The position numbers were made by a program, and so were the translations under genes. Below, in pieces: positions 54,056 to 64,000 of a DNA stretch of 64,000 nt (the stretch's first letter is position 1; each line of letters starts with the position of its first letter). Under the pieces are notes generated by a model. That model was not told where the DNA came from and made no database searches. It worked only from the letters and a program-made list of their open reading frames with translations. This DNA comes from Pseudomonas fildesensis (lineage in GTDB: Bacteria; Pseudomonadota; Gammaproteobacteria; Pseudomonadales; Pseudomonadaceae): the NCBI RefSeq assembly GCF_001050345.1, contig NZ_LFMW01000001.1:620001-684000 (forward strand), written 5' to 3'.

Positions 54056-55068
54056 GCCTGTTGCAGATCAAGGACCTGGAGGTGCGCTTCGCCGCGTCCG
54101 GCAGTGGTTTTTTGGGCCTGAACAAGCAGTGGGTGAGAGCGGTGAACGGTGTTTCGCTGAACCTCGCAGCGGGCGAAACCCTGGGGTTGGTGGGCGAGTC
54201 CGGCAGCGGCAAAAGCACCCTGGGCCGGGCGATTCTGCACCTCAACCCCATCAGCGCCGGGCAGGTACTGTTCGACGGCATCGACATGGCCCACGGCAGC
54301 GCCATCGACATCGCACGCCTGCGCCACGAAACCGCGATGATTTTCCAGGACCCGTACGCTGCGCTGAACCCGCGCCACACCATCGGTGAAACCATCGCCG
54401 AAGTGCTGCGGGTGCAGCGTAAAGTCGCGCCGGACCAGATCCTCAGCCGCGTCAACGAACTGCTCGACCTGGTCGGCCTGCGCCCCGAGTTGGCCAGCCG
54501 CAAGCCCGGCTCCCTCAGCGGCGGCCAGTGTCAGCGTGTCGGCATCGCCCGCGCGCTGGCGGTGGAGCCGCGCTTGATCATCGCCGATGAATGCGTGGCG
54601 GCGCTGGATGTATCGATCCAGGGGCAGATCATCAACCTGTTGCTGGAGCTGCAGCAACGTATGAACCTGGCGATCCTGTTTATCGCCCATGACCTGGCCA
54701 TCGTGCGGCGCCTGTGCGACCGCGTGGCGGTGATGTACCTGGGCAAGATCGTCGAGGAGGGGCCGGTGGAGGCGGTGTTTACCTCGCCGCGTCATCCGTA
54801 TACGGCGGCGCTGATCGAGGCGATCCCCGAGATTGATCCGCATCGGCCGTTACCTGCGGAGCCTTTGCCCGGTGAGCCACCGAGCCCGCTGAATTTGCCC
54901 ACAGGCTGTGCCTTCCACCCGCGTTGCCGGTATGCCCGGACGATGTGTTCCATGGTGTTGCCGCCTACCCATTTCCTGCACGAGCATCGATACAGTTGCG
55001 TGCTTGAAGAGCCTTTGACCCTTTCTGCCGTCTATAAACAACTGCCGTCCATAAACAAGGAGTTATGA
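54052..55068 (+). CDS. Dpp/Opp-type ABC ATPase, DppF position
   Basis: Second ATPase, 338 aa, start [13 protein letters not shown] at 54052. Walker A GESGSGKST, signature LSGGQCQRVGIARAL and switch IAHD are normal. The Walker B block reads LIIADECVAALDV, where DEP is usual; the catalytic DE is kept. The terminal CAFHPRCRYARTMC motif matches the family. ATGA overlap upstream; one base separates it from the binding-protein gene. Confidence 0.94.
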   Translation: MSLLQIKDLEVRFAASGSGFLGLNKQWVRAVNGVSLNLAAGETLGLVGESGSGKSTLGRAILHLNPISAGQVLFDGIDMAHGSAIDIARLRHETAMIFQDPYAALNPRHTIGETIAEVLRVQRKVAPDQILSRVNELLDLVGLRPELASRKPGSLSGGQCQRVGIARALAVEPRLIIADECVAALDVSIQGQIINLLLELQQRMNLAILFIAHDLAIVRRLCDRVAVMYLGKIVEEGPVEAVFTSPRHPYTAALIEAIPEIDPHRPLPAEPLPGEPPSPLNLPTGCAFHPRCRYARTMCSMVLPPTHFLHEHRYSCVLEEPLTLSAVYKQLPSINKEL

Positions 55069-55069
55069 C

Positions 55070-56584
55070 ATGCAATCCAGTCACTTGAAGTTGCTCGCCG
55101 CTGCTACGTTGACCGCCTGGTCGCTGACTGCCGGGTTCGCCCAGGCCGCCGGCGTCCTGACCATCGGTTGCCGTGAAGACAGCACCACGTTCGACCCGAT
55201 CAAAAGCGCGCAAAACCGCGACACCTGGGTATTCGCCAACGTCTACGACACCCTGGTTCGCGTGAACAACCTAGGCACCAAGATGGAGCCGGGGCTGGCA
55301 GAAAGCTGGGAGATTTCCAAGGACGGCCTGACCTACACCTTCAAGCTGCGTGATGCGAAGTTCTCTGATGGCTCGCCGATCACCGCTGAGGACGCGGCGT
55401 TCAGCCTGTTGCGCATTCGCGACAACAAGGCTTCGCTGTGGAGCGACCCGTTCAGCCTGATCAATACGGCCAAGGCAGCGGATCCGCGAACCCTCGTCGT
55501 CACCCTGAAAACCCCGGCGGTCGCCTTCCTCTCGCAACTGGCTTCACCGACGGTGTCGATCCTGTCGGAAAAGGCCATGACCAAGATGGGCGAAGACGCC
55601 TACTCGGAAAACCCGGTGACGTCCGGCGCGTTTACGGTAGACGAGTGGCGCAAGGGGGATCGGGTGATCCTGAAGAAGAACCCGAACTTCTGGCAGGCCA
55701 AAAACGTGAGCCTGGATGGCGTGGAATGGGTGTCGGTCACCGACGACAACACGCGCATGCGCATGGTGCAGAACAACGAGCTGGACACGGCGATCTTCGT
55801 ACCGTTTTCCCGCGTTGAAGAGCTGAAAAAAGACAAGAACGTGGTCATCCACTCCGACCCGTCCACCCGTGAAGATCACCTGCTGATCAACCACGCCCAC
55901 GGTCTGCTGGCCAAGCAGGAAGTGCGTGAGGCGCTGGACATGGCCATCGACAAACAGTCGCTGGTGAAAACGGCCACTTACGGTCAAGGCACTGTGGCCT
56001 ATTCCTACATCCCGAAAGGCTCGTTGTTCCACTACGCCAACAACCTGCAACGCCCGTATGACCCGACCGCCGCCAGGAAACTACTGGCCGACGCCGGTGC
56101 CAAGGACTTGAAGCTCAACTACGTGGTCAACGCCGGCAACGAAGCCGACGAGCAGATTGCGGTGATCATCAAGGACCAGTTGGCCAAGGTCGGCGTGACC
56201 GCCAACCTGCAGAAAGTCGACCCGACTCAAAGCTGGCAGATGCTGGTGGACGGTGAGTACGATATTTCGGTGATGTACTGGACCAACGACATCCTCGACC
56301 CGGACCAGAAGACCACCTTCGTGCTGGGCCACGACACTAACCAGAACTACATGACCCGCTACAAGAACGACAAGGTCAAAGACCTGGTGGCAGCGGCGCG
56401 CATCGAGGCCGACCCGGCCAAGCGTGAGCAGATGTACGTCGAACTGCAGAAACTGGCGAAACAGGATGTGAACTGGATCGACCTGTACTACAGCCCGTAC
56501 ATCAACATCTCACGCAAGAACGTGAGCAACTTCCTGCAAAACCCGTTGGGGCGTTTCACGCTTGAGGAAGTGGTCAAAAACTAA
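55070..56584 (+). CDS. Periplasmic peptide/amide-binding protein (SBP family 5)
   Basis: Substrate-binding protein of 504 aa. Signal peptide to about residue 27 (TAGFAQAAG), no lipobox, so probably soluble in the periplasm. The mature part has the SBP_bac_5 pattern: TFDPIKSAQNRDTWVFANVY, LAESWEISKDGLTYTFKLR, and SGAFTVDEWRKGDRVILKKN. AAGGAG stands 9 bases before the ATG. Last gene of the unit, where a downstream position is unusual; a REPIN follows, which may stabilise its mRNA. In the PipR system of Pseudomonas GM79 the equivalent protein binds an ethanolamine-derived plant signal. Confidence 0.93.
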   Translation: MQSSHLKLLAAATLTAWSLTAGFAQAAGVLTIGCREDSTTFDPIKSAQNRDTWVFANVYDTLVRVNNLGTKMEPGLAESWEISKDGLTYTFKLRDAKFSDGSPITAEDAAFSLLRIRDNKASLWSDPFSLINTAKAADPRTLVVTLKTPAVAFLSQLASPTVSILSEKAMTKMGEDAYSENPVTSGAFTVDEWRKGDRVILKKNPNFWQAKNVSLDGVEWVSVTDDNTRMRMVQNNELDTAIFVPFSRVEELKKDKNVVIHSDPSTREDHLLINHAHGLLAKQEVREALDMAIDKQSLVKTATYGQGTVAYSYIPKGSLFHYANNLQRPYDPTAARKLLADAGAKDLKLNYVVNAGNEADEQIAVIIKDQLAKVGVTANLQKVDPTQSWQMLVDGEYDISVMYWTNDILDPDQKTTFVLGHDTNQNYMTRYKNDKVKDLVAAARIEADPAKREQMYVELQKLAKQDVNWIDLYYSPYINISRKNVSNFLQNPLGRFTLEEVVKN

Positions 56585-56629
56585 ACCCGCTAACCCAACA
56601 ACACGGGACTCGCCTTGCGGGCGGGCTTC

Positions 56630-56765
56630 CTGTGGCGAGCGGGCTTGCCCCGCGTTGGGCTGCGCAGCAGCCCCATCAAGGCCTGCGCGGTGTGTCAGGC
56701 AGGCCGAGGTGGCTGGTTTTGGGGCTGCTTCGCAGCCCAACGCGGGGCAAGCCCGCTCGCCACAA
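56630..56765. repeat. REPIN after the transporter operon
   Basis: Inverted TGTGGCGAGCGGGCTTGCCC cores with extended pairing GTTGGGCTGCGCAGCAGCCC / GGGGCTGCTTCGCAGCCCAAC (ends given) and a loop of about 50 bp. Confidence 0.92.
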
Positions 56766-56788
56766 AAGGGCGCAGTTTGCTTTTAGGC

Positions 56789-57529
56789 TTACTGCGCATC
56801 AAACGCCTGCCCACTGATGCCCGTACTGTCCGGGCCCATCAGGTACAGGTACACCGGCATGATCTCTTCCGGCGCAGGCCTTTCCATCGGGTTTTCCCCC
56901 GGATACGCCTGGGCTCGCATGCTGGTGCGCGTGCCGCCCGGGTTGATACTGTTTGAGCGAACCGCTGCCACGTCTTCGAGCTCATCAGCCAGGGTCTGCA
57001 TCAAGCCCTCAGTGGCAAACTTCGACACACCGTAAGCCCCCCAATACGCCCGGCCCTTGCGCCCGACACTGCTGGAGGTGAACACCACCGACGCATCCTG
57101 GGACAGCTTGAGCAGTGGCAGCAAGGTGCTGGTCAGCATGAACATCGCGTTGACGTTCACATGCATCACCCGCATGAAATTCTCACCGGACAATTGTTCG
57201 ATCGGCGTGCGTGGGCCGATGATCGACGCGTTGTGCAGCAGGCCGTCGAGGTGGCCGAATTCCTTTTCGATCATCGCTGCCAGCTCATCGTATTGATGGG
57301 GCAGGGCGGTCTCCAGGTTGAACGGGATCACCACTGGCTGTGGCTGGCCGGCGGCTTCGATTTCGTCATAGACCTGAGCCAGGTTGGCTTCGGTCTTGCC
57401 CAGCAACAGCACAGTAGCGCCATGGGCGGCATAGGTTTTCGCCGCTGCCGCGCCAATCCCGCGACCGGCACCGGTCACCAGGATGACCCGGCCTTTGAGC
57501 AGTTCTGGACGTGCGGAGTAATCAAACAT
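56789..57529 (-). CDS. yciK: YciK-family short-chain dehydrogenase
   Basis: NAD(P)-dependent SDR oxidoreductase, 246 aa from ATG 57529 (MFDYSARPELLKGRVILVTG). Cofactor motif TGAGRGIG, NAS in LLHNASIIG, catalytic serine in TSSSVGRKG, and YxxxK in YGVSKFA. Gene order ubiG-mupP-yciK is standard in Pseudomonas. Physiological substrate unknown. A 42-bp palindrome lies between it and mupP. Confidence 0.93.
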   Translation of the reverse strand: MFDYSARPELLKGRVILVTGAGRGIGAAAAKTYAAHGATVLLLGKTEANLAQVYDEIEAAGQPQPVVIPFNLETALPHQYDELAAMIEKEFGHLDGLLHNASIIGPRTPIEQLSGENFMRVMHVNVNAMFMLTSTLLPLLKLSQDASVVFTSSSVGRKGRAYWGAYGVSKFATEGLMQTLADELEDVAAVRSNSINPGGTRTSMRAQAYPGENPMERPAPEEIMPVYLYLMGPDSTGISGQAFDAQ

Positions 57530-57583
57530 AAATAGCCTCGAAAAATTCAACAGGTTGCCAACACCGAACTTGAAAACACCGAG

Positions 57584-57625
57584 GATCCCCTGTGGGAGGG
57601 AGCAAGCCCCCTCCCACAGGGGATC
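57584..57625. repeat. 42-bp palindrome between mupP and yciK
   Basis: Arms GATCCCCTGTGGGAGGG and CCCTCCCACAGGGGATC (17 bases each, exact) around AGCAAGCC. It is a single REP-like hairpin, a possible terminator or processing site between mupP and yciK. Confidence 0.85.
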
Positions 57626-57653
57626 TTCATAGGTCAGCAAAATCGCTGAGCAA

Positions 57654-58325
57654 TCAGCAACTGCACAGTGCGTTATCCAGCACCTTGCGCAATTCCAGCG
57701 GGTGATCCACCACCACATCCGCGCCCCAATGGCGTGGGTTGTCGTCCGGGTGGATGTAGCCGTAGGTGACCGCCGCCGTGCGGGTGCCGGCGTCGCGGCC
57801 GGACTCGATGTCGCGCAGGTCATCACCGACGAACAGCACGCTGGCCGGGTCCAGGTCGAGCATCTTGCACGCGAGGATCAACGGCTCCGGGTCTGGCTTG
57901 CTGTTCTTCACGTGGTCCGGGCAAATCAGCAATGCCGAACGCTCGGCCAAACCCAACTGCTGCATGATCGGCTCGGCAAAGCGCAGCGGCTTGTTGGTGA
58001 CCACGCCCCAGATCAGTTTGGACTTCTCGATGTCTGCCAGCAGTTCTTCCATGCCGTCGAATAACTTGCTGTGGATCGCGCAGCCCTTGAGGTAACGCTC
58101 CAGGAATTCCTGGCGCAGTTCTTCAAAGCCTGGCGATTCCGGGTCCATTGAAAAGGTCACGGCGACCATCGCCCGCGCGCCACCGGAGATTTCATCGCGA
58201 ATGTGCTGGTCGTTGATCGGCGCCAAGCCACGGTCGGCACGCATGGCCTGACAGATGGCGATAAAGTCCGGCGCGGTGTCCAGCAGGGTACCGTCCATAT
58301 CGAAGAGAACCGCTCGCAACTTCAC
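57654..58325 (-). CDS. mupP: N-acetylmuramic acid 6-phosphate phosphatase MupP
   Basis: HAD phosphatase of the anhMurNAc recycling route that returns cell-wall sugar to UDP-MurNAc, bypassing de novo synthesis and affecting fosfomycin tolerance. 223 aa, GTG start with GAGGAG 8 bases upstream. Motifs: [10 protein letters not shown] (D9, D11), VTNKPL, lysine in SKPDPEPL, and VGDDLRDIE. Starts 4 bases after ubiG. Confidence 0.95.
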   Translation of the reverse strand: MKLRAVLFDMDGTLLDTAPDFIAICQAMRADRGLAPINDQHIRDEISGGARAMVAVTFSMDPESPGFEELRQEFLERYLKGCAIHSKLFDGMEELLADIEKSKLIWGVVTNKPLRFAEPIMQQLGLAERSALLICPDHVKNSKPDPEPLILACKMLDLDPASVLFVGDDLRDIESGRDAGTRTAAVTYGYIHPDDNPRHWGADVVVDHPLELRKVLDNALCSC

Positions 58326-58329
58326 AGGC

Positions 58330-59028
58330 TTACTCCTCGCGCAGTGTCTGGATCATGTAGTTGACGTCCACGTCGCTGGCCAGCTTGTAGTGCTTGGTCA
58401 GCGGGTTGTAGGTCAGGCCGATGATGTCCTTGACGGTCAGCCCGGCCTGACGGCTCCAGGCGCCCAGCTCGGACGGGCGGATGAATTTCTTGAAGTCATG
58501 GGTGCCGCGCGGCAGCAGCTTCATGATGTATTCGGCGCCGATGATCGCGAACAGGTAGGCCTTCGGATTACGGTTGATGGTGGAGAAAAACACCTGGCCG
58601 CCCGGCTTGACCATGCGGAAGCAGGCACGGATCACCGACGACGGGTCTGGCACGTGTTCCAGCATCTCCAGGCAGGTAACCACGTCGAATTGCTCGGGCA
58701 ACTCGATGGCCAGGTCTTCGGCGGTGATCTGGCGGTACTCCACGCTCACGCCGGATTCCAGCTGGTGCAACTGGGCCACGGCCAGCGGCGCTTCGCCCAT
58801 GTCGATACCCATCACGGTAGCGCCGCGCTGGGCCATGGCTTCGCTGAGGATGCCGCCGCCGCAACCGACGTCGAGTACCTTCTTGCCGGCCAGGTTGACG
58901 CGCTCGTCAATCCAGTTGACCCGCAGCGGGTTGATGTCGTGCAGGGGCTTGAACTCGCTTTCGCGGTCCCACCAGCGGTGCGCGAGGGCTTCGAATTTGG
59001 CGATTTCGGCGTGGTCGACGTTGCTCAT
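58330..59028 (-). CDS. ubiG: Ubiquinone O-methyltransferase UbiG
   Basis: Carries out both O-methylations in ubiquinone synthesis. 232 aa from ATG 59028 ([20 protein letters not shown]); an in-frame start 102 bases upstream is not conserved. SAM motif [16 protein letters not shown], post-[11 protein letters not shown], and the membrane-binding region [19 protein letters not shown] are all present. Probably cotranscribed with mupP. Confidence 0.97.
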   Translation of the reverse strand: MSNVDHAEIAKFEALAHRWWDRESEFKPLHDINPLRVNWIDERVNLAGKKVLDVGCGGGILSEAMAQRGATVMGIDMGEAPLAVAQLHQLESGVSVEYRQITAEDLAIELPEQFDVVTCLEMLEHVPDPSSVIRACFRMVKPGGQVFFSTINRNPKAYLFAIIGAEYIMKLLPRGTHDFKKFIRPSELGAWSRQAGLTVKDIIGLTYNPLTKHYKLASDVDVNYMIQTLREE

Positions 59029-59092
59029 GGTGAATCCTCTAAATCTGATAAATCGATTGGTCGGTGCCGAACACGCGGGTCCGGCACCGGCG

Positions 59093-60424
59093 TTATTCGC
59101 TGTGCCCGCTGATGCGTTGGCCCCAGGCAATAGCCGTGGCGGTCAACTGTTGTTCATCCATGCGGGTCAATTGCCGGTCGTCGAGCAACTGCTTGCCGGC
59201 GACCCAAAGGTGTTTCACGCAATCGCGTCCGGTGGCATATATAAGCTGTGAGACCGGATCGTAGATCGGTTGTTGCGCCAGCCCTGAAAGATCGAAGGCC
59301 ACCATGTCTGCCGCCTTGCCGATCTCCAGCGAACCGATTTCGCTCTCCAGGCCCATGGCGCGGGCACCATTGAGCGTAGCCATGCGCAGGGCTCGGTGCG
59401 CATCCAGGGCGGTGGCCGAGCCGGCGACGGCCTTGGCCAGCATCGCAGCCGTGCGGGTTTCGCCCAGCAGGTCCAGGTCATTGTTGCTGGCGGCGCCGTC
59501 GGTGCCTATGGCCACATTGATGCCAGCCTGCCACAGACGCTCCACCGGGCAGAAGCCACTGGCCAGTTTCAGGTTCGATTCCGGACAATGGATGACGCTG
59601 GTGTTGCTTTCTACCAGCAAAGCCAGGTCATCCTCGCTGATTTGGGTCATATGAACGGCCTGGAAACGCGGGCCCAGCAACCCAAGGCGACCCAGGCGGG
59701 CCAATGGCCGCTCGCCGGTCTGCTCGACGGCTTGCTGTACCTCAAAGGCGGTTTCGTGCACGTGCATATGGATCGCGGCGTCCAGCTCTTCGGCGATCAC
59801 GCGGATCTTTTCCAGGTTGTCATCGCTCACGGTGTAGGGCGCGTGGGGGCCGAACGTGATCTTGATGCGCGGGTGCTGCTTGAGGTCGCCGAACAGCTCG
59901 ATGCCCTGGCGAATCGCCTCATCGGCGTTGCTGGCGCCGGGAATCGGGAAGTCGAGGATCGGAATCGCGATCTGCGCGCGCATGCCGCTGTTGTGTACGC
60001 AGTCGCTGGCGACCTTGGGGTAGAAATACATGTCGGAGAAGCAGGTGATGCCGCCCTTGAGCTGTTCGGCGATGGCGAGGTCGGTGCCGTCGCGCACGAA
60101 GGCTTCGTCGACCCACTTGGCTTCGGCGGGCCAGATGTGTTTTTCCAGCCAGGTCATCAGCGGCAAGTCGTCGGCGAGACCGCGAAACAGGCTCATCGCC
60201 GCATGCCCGTGGGCGTTGATCAGGCCGGGGCTGAGCAGCATGCCCGGCAGCTCGCGCACTTCGCTGGCCGAAAGCTTCAACGCCGCCGCCCGTGGCCCGA
60301 TAAAGGCAATGCGCCCGTCGCGAATACCCAGGCCATGCTCTTTAAGCACTACGCCGGCGGGCTCGACAGGTACCAGCCAGGTTGGCAGCAACAGCAAGTC
60401 GAGCGGGGCGGCAGTGGCGGTCAT
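59093..60424 (-). CDS. mtaD: 5'-Methylthioadenosine deaminase (TRZ/ATZ family)
   Basis: Amidohydrolase of 443 aa. Metal ligands: HGHAA near residue 72, H in [10 protein letters not shown] in HMTQIS and the aspartate in [14 protein letters not shown]. The homologue in P. aeruginosa (PA3170) deaminates methylthioadenosine to methylthioinosine, feeding methionine salvage. It lies upstream of ubiG with 64 bp between, and is divergent from mtnA, a later enzyme of the same route. Confidence 0.92.
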   Translation of the reverse strand: MTATAAPLDLLLLPTWLVPVEPAGVVLKEHGLGIRDGRIAFIGPRAAALKLSASEVRELPGMLLSPGLINAHGHAAMSLFRGLADDLPLMTWLEKHIWPAEAKWVDEAFVRDGTDLAIAEQLKGGITCFSDMYFYPKVASDCVHNSGMRAQIAIPILDFPIPGASNADEAIRQGIELFGDLKQHPRIKITFGPHAPYTVSDDNLEKIRVIAEELDAAIHMHVHETAFEVQQAVEQTGERPLARLGRLGLLGPRFQAVHMTQISEDDLALLVESNTSVIHCPESNLKLASGFCPVERLWQAGINVAIGTDGAASNNDLDLLGETRTAAMLAKAVAGSATALDAHRALRMATLNGARAMGLESEIGSLEIGKAADMVAFDLSGLAQQPIYDPVSQLIYATGRDCVKHLWVAGKQLLDDRQLTRMDEQQLTATAIAWGQRISGHSE

Positions 60425-60471
60425 CGCAGGCTTCTTCCGGGGCAGCTATAAAAGAAGGGCGAAGTATACCC

Positions 60472-60500
60472 GAGCGTCCAGGCTGGCGGATCGCTATAAT
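60472..60500 (+). promoter_or_regulatory. Probable mtnA promoter
   Basis: A consensus -10 TATAAT at 60495-60500 lies 34 bases before the mtnA start; a matching -35 (around 60472-60477) is weak. Confidence 0.5.
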
Positions 60501-60533
60501 CGGCGGCTTTTGTTCATGAGTACGGGGTGAGGG

Positions 60534-61610
60534 ATGCGCGATCGACTGTTGGCAGCGGAGAAAGTGAAGGCCATCGATTGGCGTGATGGCGCACTGCACC
60601 TGCTCGATCAGCGTGCGTTGCCGTCCCGGGAAAGCTGGGTGGTGTGCTCGACGGTAGAAGAAGTCGCCGCGGCCATTCGCTCGATGACCGTGCGCGGCGC
60701 GGCGGCCATCGGCATCACTGCCGCGTATGGCCTGGTGCTCGCTGCTCGTCATCGGGTTGCCGAGGGCGGCGACTGGCAAGCTGCGTGGGAAGAAGACTAC
60801 GCACTGTTAGCCGATACTCGCCCCACCGCGTCGAACCTGTTCTGGGCGCTCAAGCGCATGCGCGATCGTCTGGATCGCGTCAAGAAGCACGCCGACCCGC
60901 TGGTGGTGCTGGAAGCCGAAGCCATCGCGATCCATGAAAGTGATCGGGAAGCCAATCTCGTGATGGCTCAACTGGGCGTCGAACGGATTCGCAAACACCA
61001 GGGCAACGCCCAGGCAATCCTGACCCATGGCAACGCAGGCGCCCTGGCGACGGGAGGTGTCGGCACGGCCCTCGGTGTGATTCGCGGTGCCTTCCTGGAG
61101 GGTTTGGTCGAGCAGGTCTACGCCAACGAAACCCGCCCGTGGTTGCACGGCTCGCGGCTGACGGCCTGGGAATTGGCGGGCGAGGGCATCCCGGTCACGG
61201 TCAACGCAGATTCGGCCGGCGCGCATATCCTCAAGACCAAGGGCGTGACCTGGGTAATTGTCGGTGCCGACTGCATCGCGGCCAATGGCGATGTGATCAG
61301 CAAGATCGGCACCTATCAATTGGCCGTGTGTGCCATGCACCACGGCGTGCGCTTCATGGTGGTGGCGCCGAGTTCGACCCTCGACTTGATGATGGCCTCT
61401 GGCGACGACGTAGCGCTTGAAGAGCGCGATGTGGGTGAGTTACTGGAAGTTGCCGGCCAGCGTTTTGCCGCTGAAGTGAAGGCCTACAACCCGGTGTTTG
61501 ACGTGACTCCTGCGGACCTGATCGACGTGATCGTGACCGAAAAAGGCATCGTCGAACGACCAGATACCGCCAAAATAGCCAAGTTGATGTGCCGTAAGCG
61601 GCTGCATTGA
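60534..61610 (+). CDS. mtnA: Methylthioribose-1-phosphate isomerase-like protein with altered active site
   Basis: Family enzyme converting methylthioribose-1-phosphate to methylthioribulose-1-phosphate in methionine salvage. 358 aa, full length, start [20 protein letters not shown]. The fold motifs [27 protein letters not shown] and IHESDREAN are normal. The catalytic motif should read THCNxG; here it is [11 protein letters not shown]166 (GGC at 61029-61031) replacing the cysteine that equals C160 of B. subtilis MtnA. The acid D246 (=D240) is kept, but the next residue, usually R in GADRI, is C247. No frameshift. Probably inactive or altered. Confidence 0.9.
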   Translation: MRDRLLAAEKVKAIDWRDGALHLLDQRALPSRESWVVCSTVEEVAAAIRSMTVRGAAAIGITAAYGLVLAARHRVAEGGDWQAAWEEDYALLADTRPTASNLFWALKRMRDRLDRVKKHADPLVVLEAEAIAIHESDREANLVMAQLGVERIRKHQGNAQAILTHGNAGALATGGVGTALGVIRGAFLEGLVEQVYANETRPWLHGSRLTAWELAGEGIPVTVNADSAGAHILKTKGVTWVIVGADCIAANGDVISKIGTYQLAVCAMHHGVRFMVVAPSSTLDLMMASGDDVALEERDVGELLEVAGQRFAAEVKAYNPVFDVTPADLIDVIVTEKGIVERPDTAKIAKLMCRKRLH

Positions 61611-61630
61611 GGGTTGTGGCGTCTGTGAAA

Positions 61631-61706
61631 TCGCTATCGGGAGCAAGCCTCCTCGCACATTTTGAATGTGTTCACCGTTAAGTGTGGGAGGGGGCTTGCT
61701 CCCGAT
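61631..61706. repeat. REP pair in reversed arrangement
   Basis: A right-hand type core (GCTATCGGGAGCAAGCCTCC, 61633-61652) comes first and a left-hand type core (TGTGGGAGGGGGCTTGCTCC, 61683-61702) second, the opposite order to the REPINs at 6232, 9358 and 29681. Confidence 0.8.
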
Positions 61707-61878
61707 TGGCCTTGAAAGTCAATAAAACCCTCGGATCTGCCCTCGAAAAATAGTACCCATCCGCTTCTGAGCCTCTCTCGTCGCCCTCAAGCCTGTCATC
61801 CGTCAACTTACTATGCTCCATGCGCATCAGGGGGATAGGTGCGTGGCGGCGATTGTGATAACATCCGGCGGTTTCCAG

Positions 61879-61898
61879 GGTCGCCCCGAGGGGCGACC
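61879..61898 (+). promoter_or_regulatory. Hairpin in the gyrA leader
   Basis: GGTCGCCCC-GA-GGGGCGACC is a perfect 9-bp stem followed by only three T, 136 bases before gyrA. It could be a weak attenuator or a 5'-stabilising structure. Confidence 0.45.
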
Positions 61899-62033
61899 TT
61901 TAACGTGCAGATCCGTGTCATAACTCGTTGATTTGTCGTAAGTCGTTGTCAGGCACCACGCCGGCAGCGGCGAGCTTCGTTCGTCCCATATGGATGTGAC
62001 GAGGTTTCACCCGAAAAAGGAATCAGGCTTCTC

Positions 62034-64000
<1,967 letters not shown>

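Larger units (their letters stand above)
61611..62033. other. mtnA-gyrA intergenic region (423 bp)
   Basis: Holds two REP sequences at its left end and the gyrA promoter/leader at its right, including a perfect 9-bp-stem hairpin at 61879-61898. No gene seen. Confidence 0.6.

Noticed and set aside
54580..54620. Walker B reading DEC instead of DEP in the second transporter ATPase
   Set aside because: The catalytic aspartate and glutamate are intact; the third position varies in this family and does not imply loss of function.

Overview
The window is a chromosomal segment of a fluorescent Pseudomonas, most likely of the P. fluorescens group. Gene order blocks such as pepA-holC-valS, mtaD-mtnA-gyrA and ubiG-mupP-yciK are typical of the genus. 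The DNA is GC-rich, and it carries many REP/REPIN palindromes of the kinds common in P. fluorescens (cores such as GTGGGAGGGGGCTTGC and TGGCGAGCGGGCTTGCCCCG). I see no rRNA, tRNA, CRISPR array, insertion sequence or prophage.

Region 1 (1-12.7 kb) is housekeeping: the 5' part of lepA, lptG-lptF (LPS export) divergent from pepA, then holC, a small conserved gene, valS, rlmF, an HU gene, yejK and a membrane-anchored glutaredoxin. Region 2 (12.7-20.5 kb) holds two iron-responsive ECF sigma/FecR modules placed back to back. A leftward operon DUF3649-PepSY-DUF3325-ECF-FecR has no receptor gene, and the rightward fecI-fecR-fecA is a clear ferric-citrate system. A Fur-box-like site lies between them. 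Region 3 (20.6-34 kb) contains a LysR/MFS pair, a ribosome-associated protein, a relic made of two broken genes, DUF3509, psiE, SOS-regulated yebG, a leucine-dehydrogenase-like gene lacking the catalytic lysine, sirB1, two MFS transporters and an exported-type mqo.

Region 4 (33-43.5 kb) has a LysR/EamA pair, a small lipoprotein, vapBC, ppnN, an AspH/LpxO-like membrane protein, fabV, a HAD hydrolase and a LysR/aminotransferase pair. Region 5 (43.4-48.4 kb) is a purine-uptake block: punR, punC, a Tsx-like outer-membrane channel and an NCS2 permease. It is bracketed by two inverted copies of a 107-bp palindromic element.

Region 6 (48.4-56.6 kb) is the most striking system: a plant-responsive LuxR-solo (PipR/OryR type) locus. 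The luxR gene sits between two proline-iminopeptidase-like genes, and the second of these starts a tightly overlapping operon for a complete Dpp-type ABC importer. Both peptidase promoters carry a lux-box-like 20-bp site. From knowledge of PipR systems I infer that the importer and peptidases take up and process a plant-derived signal that activates the regulator.

Region 7 (56.7-64 kb) is yciK, mupP, ubiG, mtaD, mtnA and the first two thirds of gyrA. mtnA is full length but has glycine where the catalytic cysteine of the family should be.
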